From Candidatus Poribacteria bacterium (GTDB lineage: Bacteria > Poribacteria > WGA-4E > WGA-3G): 11,135 nt of DNA. This document shows positions 5,820-11,135 of the stretch, in pieces. The stretch covers positions 1 through 11,135 of the forward strand of contig VXXH01000386.1 in the NCBI GenBank assembly GCA_009835515.1, given 5' to 3'. Within the stretch, counting starts at the first letter, position 1, and each line of letters begins with the position of its first letter. Both the position numbers and the translations under genes were made by a program. The notes beneath the pieces are model-generated. The model was given only the letters and a program-made list of their open reading frames with translations, searched no databases and was not told where the DNA came from.

Positions 5820-7226
5820 ATGAATAGACCGACACTGCCACTCACCGATGAACAGATGCGGAATTTCATCATCAACGGCTACGTCAAGGTGAAAACCGAT
5901 TTCTCGCCGAATTTTCATGCGAATATCCGCCAGCAATTGGACACAATGTTTGAGGAAACCGGGAATTTGGGAAACAATCTCCTGCCAGCTATCCCTGAAA
6001 TTCAAGAAGTTTTTGACCATCCTGCAGTCCACGGGGCGATGCAAGGTGTGCTCGGTTCGGACTACGTCATGCATCCACATCGATACTGCCATTTCAATCA
6101 ACAGGGCAGCGAGGGTCAGAATTTTCATAAAGATAGTTATGCAGGCGACGAACAGATCCGTCGCCACCGGTGTCGTTGGACGATGGCGTTCTACTATCCG
6201 CAGGATGTCACAGAAGATATGGGAGCTACCGCTGTGCTGCCGGGTTCCCAGTATTACGAGACGGGTGAAAGTGCGCATGAACAGCCAGAAATCGCACTCT
6301 GTGGCGAAGCAGGGACTGTGACGATTGTCCATTACGATTTGTGGCACCGCGCAATGCCGAATCGGAGCGACAAAAAGCGGTATATGTTGAAGTTTCTCTT
6401 TATCCGACTTGATGAACCACAAGCACCTTTGTGGCAGAGTCATACTGCCGACTGGCATACCCCCAGCAGTGGCGAAGAATCTGAGCATCCAGAACTGTGG
6501 GAATCCGTATGGGACTGGCACTACGGGAAACAGAACGGTACTGCCAACGGTGTTCCGCACGCTGAGGTGAATACCCTCATCGAAACCTTGGATAGCGATA
6601 ATGAAAAAGAGAGGCTAAATGCCGCTTATCGCTTGGGGCGGGTCGGTGCAGCTGCCGTGCCTGTTTTGAAGCAGATGTTACACAGTGAATCTAATGCCAT
6701 CCGCGAGTATGCAGGGTATGCTTTGAGTCTCACTGGCGCGCCTGCTGTTTCGACGCTTATTGATGCCTTGCAAGCAGCAGACGATTCGGTGCGAGCAAGC
6801 GCAGCGTTCGCCTTGGCGGATATGGGAAAAGCCGCGCAAGAGGCACTGCCTGCGTTGGTCCGCGCTGCCCAAGACCCCTCCGAGTCGGTCCGGCGACACG
6901 CAACAGAAGGGTTAGGACTCATCGGACAACTGGTATCTAACGAGATGGATGTGTCTGAGACTGTGCAGGTCTTGGCAACCGGGTTAAGCGATGCCTATCT
7001 TCCTGTTCGCGATAACGCTGCCCGTGCCTTAGCGAAATTCGGAACGCTTGCTGAACCGGCGATGCCTGCGCTTGTCACGCAACTTGAGGATGAAGACCGA
7101 TACGTCCGTTTCCATGCCGCGTTGGCATTAAAGCAGGTTCAAACGCCAGAGGCGCAGGACGTGCTTTTCAATCATCTATTCACTTCGCGCTGGTGTGCCC
7201 TAACAACGCGCGGAACACCGTTTTAG
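5820..7226 (+). CDS. Phytanoyl-CoA dioxygenase-like protein with C-terminal HEAT repeats (copy 2)
   Basis: This 468-residue paralogue matches copy 1 end to end. Counting by eye over the first 134 aligned columns, about 25 differ, so roughly four in five residues are the same. The predicted iron ligands His103, Asp105 and His176, and Arg187 for 2-oxoglutarate, are all kept. Length differences are one extra Glu near residue 46 and a three-residue stretch near 214-219 (PSSGEE). The HEAT region (about 248-455) and the tail (SRWCALTTRGTP) are also conserved. Differences inside the dioxygenase domain, such as His91 to Phe beside the RYCH segment and Pro to Ala after EDMG, could alter the substrate pocket, but this is a guess. 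It ends 74 bases before the convergent WD40 gene, separated by a strong hairpin. Confidence 0.9.
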   Translation: MNRPTLPLTDEQMRNFIINGYVKVKTDFSPNFHANIRQQLDTMFEETGNLGNNLLPAIPEIQEVFDHPAVHGAMQGVLGSDYVMHPHRYCHFNQQGSEGQNFHKDSYAGDEQIRRHRCRWTMAFYYPQDVTEDMGATAVLPGSQYYETGESAHEQPEIALCGEAGTVTIVHYDLWHRAMPNRSDKKRYMLKFLFIRLDEPQAPLWQSHTADWHTPSSGEESEHPELWESVWDWHYGKQNGTANGVPHAEVNTLIETLDSDNEKERLNAAYRLGRVGAAAVPVLKQMLHSESNAIREYAGYALSLTGAPAVSTLIDALQAADDSVRASAAFALADMGKAAQEALPALVRAAQDPSESVRRHATEGLGLIGQLVSNEMDVSETVQVLATGLSDAYLPVRDNAARALAKFGTLAEPAMPALVTQLEDEDRYVRFHAALALKQVQTPEAQDVLFNHLFTSRWCALTTRGTPF

Positions 7227-7242
7227 GGAATATTGTTATGCC

Positions 7243-7285
7243 AAGCGCGCTCGTTGCCAAGCTTCAAAACGTAACGAGCGCGTTT
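7243..7285. terminator. Hairpin between convergent genes, probable bidirectional terminator
   Basis: CGCGCTCGTT (7246-7255) and AACGAGCGCG (7273-7282) are exact reverse complements. With one G-T wobble and two A-T pairs the stem reaches 13 bp, with a 17-base loop. It lies between two converging stop codons, where a shared terminator is expected. The U-tracts on both sides are short, so termination may be only partly intrinsic. Confidence 0.65.
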
Positions 7286-7300
7286 CAGAAAGTCTATTTG

Positions 7301-9196
7301 TTATTGAGGAGATTTTTTACCCGGTACCTTCCACAGAATAACCGTGCTATCATCACTTCCACTCGCAAGCATCTTTCCATCTGGACTAAACGCTACGGAT
7401 CGAACCGGACGCTTATGTCCAATGAGGGTCGCTATGTGCTTGCCTGTGGCTACATCTGAGATATAGATACCCCCCACAGTTCCACTGGCAATCGTCTGTC
7501 CATCCGGACTGAATGTGATGGACATGATACTGTCCAACTGTTCTGGAAAAGTAGACACTAATTCACCAGAGATAGCATCCCATAACCGGATTTCACGGTC
7601 ACCCCCACCACTTGCAAGCACCAATCCGTTGGGTGAATACGCGACAACAGACACCCTTCGCTCATGCCCTATCAACTCCGTTTTAACTTCGCCTGTGCGG
7701 ATATCCCAGAGTCGTATTACTTCTTCGTCGGTTGCAACAGCAAGCGTCTGTCCATCAGGGCGAAGCGAAATATCCATTTCACTATAGTTTCCTTGTGGTT
7801 TGTTGGTATTTCCAGTAATGGTTTGTAGTATATGACCGGTTGGCACATACCACAAATAGACCGTATTGTCCCAACCGCCGCTTGCGAGTGTTGTCCCGTC
7901 CATCGAAAACGACAGAGAAGGAACACCTCTCTCATGTCCAACGAGAGTCTTCAGGTGTTCTCCGGTCTGCGCGTTCCACAGTCGAATTTCTCCATCCCAA
8001 CTCCCACTCGCTAAGGTCTTCCCGTCCGGTGAATACACAGCGGAACTGAGATGGTTTGTATGCCCAGCGAGCGTTTTCAAAACCTTTCCGGTCTGAACAT
8101 CCCGCAATGCAACCGCATTGTCTGCCCTCTCACTACTCGCGAGTATTTTACCATCCGGTGAAAACACCACCGCTCTTGCGAGAAACGTATGTCCACTGAT
8201 AGTTTTGAGGTGTTCACCGGTGTCGGCATCCCAAAATCGGATTGTCCCGTCTTCACTTTCACTGGTAAGCGTCTTACCATCAGGCGCGTATGCGAGAGAA
8301 TCAACATGGTCAGTATGTCCCGCAAGCGTTTTTAAGAGTTCGCCGGTCTGAACATCCCACATATAGATGTTGTTATCCGACCGACTTCCGCTGGCAAGTG
8401 TTCCACCATCCAGTGAATACACGACGGAAGAAATGTACTTCATATCAGTGATAATAGTTTTTATAAGTTCACCGGTGTGTACGTTCCACAAACGAATCTT
8501 GGAATCTCGTCCGCCACTGGCGAGTGTCATACTATCTGGAGAATAGGTAATAGGATAAATTCTATCCGGATGCTCAGTAATGGTTCGCAGGAGCTCGCCT
8601 GTTTGCACGTTCCATAAACATATCGTATTATCTTCAAAACCCCCAGCACTCGCAAGCATCTTGCCATCAGGTGAATATATCACAGAGGCGATCCTATCCG
8701 TATGTCCTATGAGTGTCCGTAGCAATTCACCGGTATTTGCATCCCACAGTCTAACTGTGGTATCTCGACTACCACTGGCGAGCGTTTCTCCAGTCGGACT
8801 GAATGCCAACGTATAGACAGAAAACGTGTGTCCTGTGAGGACATCTCTCTGATTTCTCGTGTCTGGGTCCAACAAATGGATGTTACTACCCCTTGCGACA
8901 GCAAATGTGTTTCCATCCGGACTAAATGCCATAGCCCCCGTATCCCACATATCACCCGTCAGCAGCTCAATTTCTTCTCCTGTGTCCACATCATATATCC
9001 AAGTGCCAATTGAACTTCTGACGGCGAGTCGGGTACCATCCGGAAAATAGGTGAAACCATAAACTCTGCCTTTTCCAAAGCGGACTATCGCTCCTTCAGG
9101 AAGGTGCCATCGGGTGTAGTCTTGGGCAGAACTGCTTGAGAATGACAGTAGGAAGATAAAGGTTACCAGGGTAGAAAGCAGCTTCAGATTTTTCAT
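7301..9196 (-). CDS. Secreted WD40-repeat protein, 14 repeats (two predicted beta-propellers)
   Basis: From the ATG at 9196 the protein has 631 residues. It opens with a signal peptide, MKNLKLLSTLVTFIFLLSFS then SSSA, with likely cleavage after Ala24, so it should act outside the cytoplasm. No lipobox Cys is present. A short module (YTRWHLPEGAIVRFGKG, about 27-43) precedes the repeats and is shared with the neighbouring WD40 protein. I count 14 WD40 repeats of about 42 residues, built on FSPDGKTLASGS...IRLWD..TGE..KTL.GH. Fourteen fits two seven-bladed propellers in tandem. Some repeats are worn: the terminal GH is lost in repeats 4, 5, 10 and 12, and repeat 11 has an insertion (NKPQGNYSEMDISLRPDG). 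No enzyme domain is seen, so binding is the likely role and the partner is unknown. A longer frame to 9256 is unlikely because it starts in repeat DNA and hides the signal peptide. Confidence 0.9.
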   Translation of the reverse strand: MKNLKLLSTLVTFIFLLSFSSSSAQDYTRWHLPEGAIVRFGKGRVYGFTYFPDGTRLAVRSSIGTWIYDVDTGEEIELLTGDMWDTGAMAFSPDGNTFAVARGSNIHLLDPDTRNQRDVLTGHTFSVYTLAFSPTGETLASGSRDTTVRLWDANTGELLRTLIGHTDRIASVIYSPDGKMLASAGGFEDNTICLWNVQTGELLRTITEHPDRIYPITYSPDSMTLASGGRDSKIRLWNVHTGELIKTIITDMKYISSVVYSLDGGTLASGSRSDNNIYMWDVQTGELLKTLAGHTDHVDSLAYAPDGKTLTSESEDGTIRFWDADTGEHLKTISGHTFLARAVVFSPDGKILASSERADNAVALRDVQTGKVLKTLAGHTNHLSSAVYSPDGKTLASGSWDGEIRLWNAQTGEHLKTLVGHERGVPSLSFSMDGTTLASGGWDNTVYLWYVPTGHILQTITGNTNKPQGNYSEMDISLRPDGQTLAVATDEEVIRLWDIRTGEVKTELIGHERRVSVVAYSPNGLVLASGGGDREIRLWDAISGELVSTFPEQLDSIMSITFSPDGQTIASGTVGGIYISDVATGKHIATLIGHKRPVRSVAFSPDGKMLASGSDDSTVILWKVPGKKSPQ

Positions 9197-9200
9197 CAGT

Positions 9201-9206
9201 TCTCCT
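9201..9206 (-). promoter_or_regulatory. Ribosome binding site of the 631-residue WD40 gene
   Basis: On the minus strand AGGAGA lies four bases before the ATG at 9196. It supports this start, which also places a typical signal peptide exactly at the N-terminus. Confidence 0.75.
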
Positions 9207-9252
9207 ATAATTTCCATTTTCTGATTGTGACTTTTTCTTTTAGGAGCGACAT

Positions 9253-9287
9253 TCACTGACTGCTGATTGCTAATGACTGATCGCTGA
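9253..9287 (-). repeat. Degenerate heptamer array, five units
   Basis: Read on the minus strand, five consecutive 7-bp units fit TCAGNNN: TCAGCGA, TCAGTCA, TTAGCAA, TCAGCAG and TCAGTGA. The array begins three bases after the stop of the upstream WD40 gene (TAG, plus-strand 9290-9292). It occupies much of the 93-bp gap between the two WD40 genes. Confidence 0.65.
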
Positions 9288-9289
9288 CG

Positions 9290-11135
9290 CTAATCGGTTT
9301 TGGAACGGAACCGTGTCATATCCCATAACAGCACTGTGCCATCTGTGCTACCGCTGGCAAGCGTCCGCCCATCGGGTGAGTATGCTACCGATAAAACGTA
9401 CCCCGTATGCCCAATCAAACCTGATTTAGGTCTCCCAGTTTCTGGGTCCCACAAGCGAATCATCATGTCCCAACTCGCACTGGCGAGCGTCCCACCATCC
9501 GGCGAATACGCGACTGTTAAAACGTATGTCGTGTGACCTCTGAGCATCTGTTTGTTCCGTCCGGTGTACGCATTCCATAGTCCTACCGTCCTGTCATCAC
9601 AAGCACTGGCGAGCGTGCTGCCATCGGGACTAAAAGCGAGTCCGGTAATATCGTTACTATGCCCCTGAAGCGTCAGTTTGTGTCTGCCCGCGCGTCCATC
9701 CCATAAACGGATCTCGTTATTAGTTCCATCTCCACTGGCAAGTGTTCTACCATCCGGTGAAAACGCGACTGCCCTGACATCGCCCGTATGTCCTTTGAGA
9801 ATATGCAAGGGGGTGCCGGTTTTCGCGTCCCACAACCGCATGGTATCATCATTACTCCCACTCGCGAGTCTGCTGCCATCCGGCGAATAAGCCAACGCCA
9901 CAACGTAATCCCAATGTTCACTCAGCGTCTGCTTGTGTTGTCCTGTCTCTGGATCCCACAAGCGGATGGTATTATCCCAGCTGCCGCTCACAAGTGTGCT
10001 GCCATCGGGACTAAAGGCGACAGCAGCAACTGTCCGACCGTGTCCGGTAAGTGTGTTTTTGTGTTCGCCGGTGTCGGCATCCCACAAATAGATCGTGTGT
10101 CTCGTATTCCCACTGGCAACCGTCTTTCCATCCGGCGAAAATGCGACCGCCTTGACATCCCCTGTATGTCCAGCGATATTGCTTTTTGCTTCCCACGTCT
10201 GCGTGTCCCATAAGTGAATGGTACCATCATGACTCCCACTCACAAGCGTCTCTCTATTCGGAGAATACGCCGCTGAGACAACAGGCCCCATGTGCGCCTT
10301 AAGTTTTCGCAAGAGTTTACCGGTGTACGGATTCCATAGATGGATGGCGTTATCCCAACTCGCACTGACGATTGTCTCTCCATTTGGTGAAAAGACCACC
10401 GATGCAATATACCACGTGTGTCCTGTGAGGGTCCGTATATGTTCTCCCATGCCTATGTCCCACACGCCAATTGTGCTGTCGTCGCAACCACTGGCGAGTG
10501 TCCGCCCATCCGGACTAAAGGTGATAGCGGTTACGGTCCGTTTGTGACCTGTCAAGGTTTTCAAAGGTTGTCCGGTGTGGGCATCCCATAACCGAATTGT
10601 GCTATCCTCACTCCCACTCGCAAGCACCTTGCCATCTGGACTGAACGCGACTGTCCGTCCGACATCTGTATGTCCAGTGAGCATCTTCTTAAGCCTTTTG
10701 ATGCGAAGACTCCATAAACGAACTGTATCATCTGCCCCTGTACTTGCAAGCGTTTCACCATCCGGACTGAAGGCAACGGCTCTCACCCGGCTTCTGTGTC
10801 CAGCAAAAGTGCCTTTTCGCCTTCGTGTCTGCATATCCCATAATCGAATTGTACCGTCGCTACTCCCGCTTGCTAACATTTGTCCATCCGGACTGAAAGC
10901 GACACAGTAGACGTTGCGTGTATGTCCCGTCATCAATGCTAATTCCGCACCGGTGTGTGCGTTATATAGCCAAATCCCGATGCTGCTCGCCACTGCGATC
11001 GTATTGCCATCGGGTGAATATTTAACTTCATTTATCTTACCTTTCCCCAAACGCGCGATAGCTCCCTGCGGCAAATTCCATCGGATATACTCTTGGGCAA
11101 AACCATATGGAAGAAAAAAGGCAGAAGTTAACAAG
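9290..11135 (-). CDS. Secreted WD40-repeat protein, 14 repeats, 5' end off the window
   Basis: The frame runs to the window edge. Its visible N-terminus, LLTSAFFLPYGFAQEY, is the hydrophobic core and cleavage site (likely after the Ala of GFA) of a signal peptide, so the true start lies a few codons beyond the window; the TTG at 11134 is not a credible start. The mature protein opens with YIRWNLPQGAIARLGKG, the same module as in the neighbouring WD40 protein. Fourteen WD40 repeats follow, ending DGTVLLWDMTRFRSKTD, so two seven-bladed propellers are predicted. These repeats are more regular than those of the neighbour: VAFSPDG...LASGS.D.TIRLWD..TG....L.GH is nearly intact throughout. Ser/Asp-rich turn motifs such as GSWDNTIRLWD recur. 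No catalytic domain is visible. It is probably a binding or scaffold protein outside the cell; the ligand cannot be inferred. It lies 93 bp upstream of its paralogue on the same strand and may share its transcript. Confidence 0.88.
   Translation of the reverse strand, partial: LLTSAFFLPYGFAQEYIRWNLPQGAIARLGKGKINEVKYSPDGNTIAVASSIGIWLYNAHTGAELALMTGHTRNVYCVAFSPDGQMLASGSSDGTIRLWDMQTRRRKGTFAGHRSRVRAVAFSPDGETLASTGADDTVRLWSLRIKRLKKMLTGHTDVGRTVAFSPDGKVLASGSEDSTIRLWDAHTGQPLKTLTGHKRTVTAITFSPDGRTLASGCDDSTIGVWDIGMGEHIRTLTGHTWYIASVVFSPNGETIVSASWDNAIHLWNPYTGKLLRKLKAHMGPVVSAAYSPNRETLVSGSHDGTIHLWDTQTWEAKSNIAGHTGDVKAVAFSPDGKTVASGNTRHTIYLWDADTGEHKNTLTGHGRTVAAVAFSPDGSTLVSGSWDNTIRLWDPETGQHKQTLSEHWDYVVALAYSPDGSRLASGSNDDTMRLWDAKTGTPLHILKGHTGDVRAVAFSPDGRTLASGDGTNNEIRLWDGRAGRHKLTLQGHSNDITGLAFSPDGSTLASACDDRTVGLWNAYTGRNKQMLRGHTTYVLTVAYSPDGGTLASASWDMMIRLWDPETGRPKSGLIGHTGYVLSVAYSPDGRTLASGSTDGTVLLWDMTRFRSKTD

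Noticed and set aside
5793..6560. Antisense frame of 255 codons opposite the second PhyH gene
   Set aside because: It lies wholly opposite a gene with clear catalytic motifs. Its similarity to the other antisense frame is explained by the tandem duplication.
9197..9256. Upstream start (9256) of the 631-residue WD40 gene
   Set aside because: It would begin within the heptad repeat and put 20 polar residues before a typical signal peptide that has its own ribosome binding site.
7500..11000. Plus-strand frames of 60-140 codons across the WD40 genes
   Set aside because: They recur with the 126-bp WD40 period and have repetitive Ser/Pro-rich products (LPLAS, LPSGE), as expected for shadows of the repeats.

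Overview
This window most likely comes from an uncultured, multi-repeat-rich bacterium of the Candidatus Poribacteria type (marine sponge symbionts and relatives). That is an inference from gene content, not from a marker gene. The window combines a Uma2-family protein, an Rpn-family nuclease, a sugar-type ABC permease pair, tandem phytanoyl-CoA-dioxygenase-like (PhyH) proteins fused to HEAT repeats, and two very long secreted WD40 proteins. Degenerate short repeats sit in the gaps. No rRNA, tRNA or CRISPR array was found.

Layout. Positions 1-384 hold the 3' end of a Uma2-like gene whose start lies off the window. After a 91-bp gap with hairpins come two adjacent permease genes of the MalF/MalG class (476-1387 and 1393-2595). 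Neither a solute-binding protein nor an ATPase is in view. The 536-bp stretch 2596-3131 has no gene. It holds heptad repeats, a 241-bp MITE-like element with perfect 18-bp terminal inverted repeats and an inner hairpin, a candidate extended -10 promoter, and two copies of a 31-bp repeat at a 50-bp period. Positions 3132-4333 look like a scar: the first part of an N4/N6 DNA methyltransferase is joined to an Rpn-like nuclease that lacks its normal N-terminus. Positions 4358-5752 and 5820-7226 are two PhyH-HEAT paralogues in tandem, each with a good ribosome binding site. A strong hairpin at 7243-7285 separates them from two convergent minus-strand genes (7301-9196 and 9290 to the window edge). 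Those two encode secreted proteins with 14 WD40 repeats each, which is enough for two seven-bladed propellers.

How the genes relate. The permeases form one translational unit and would make a heterodimeric sugar-type importer channel with partners encoded elsewhere. The dioxygenase pair is a recent tandem duplication, as is probably the older, more diverged WD40 pair. Nothing here clearly forms a new multi-gene system. The most unusual points are the four extra membrane helices inside the MalG-like permease, the methyltransferase/Rpn junction, the PhyH-HEAT fusion duplicated in tandem, and the layered intergenic repeats.
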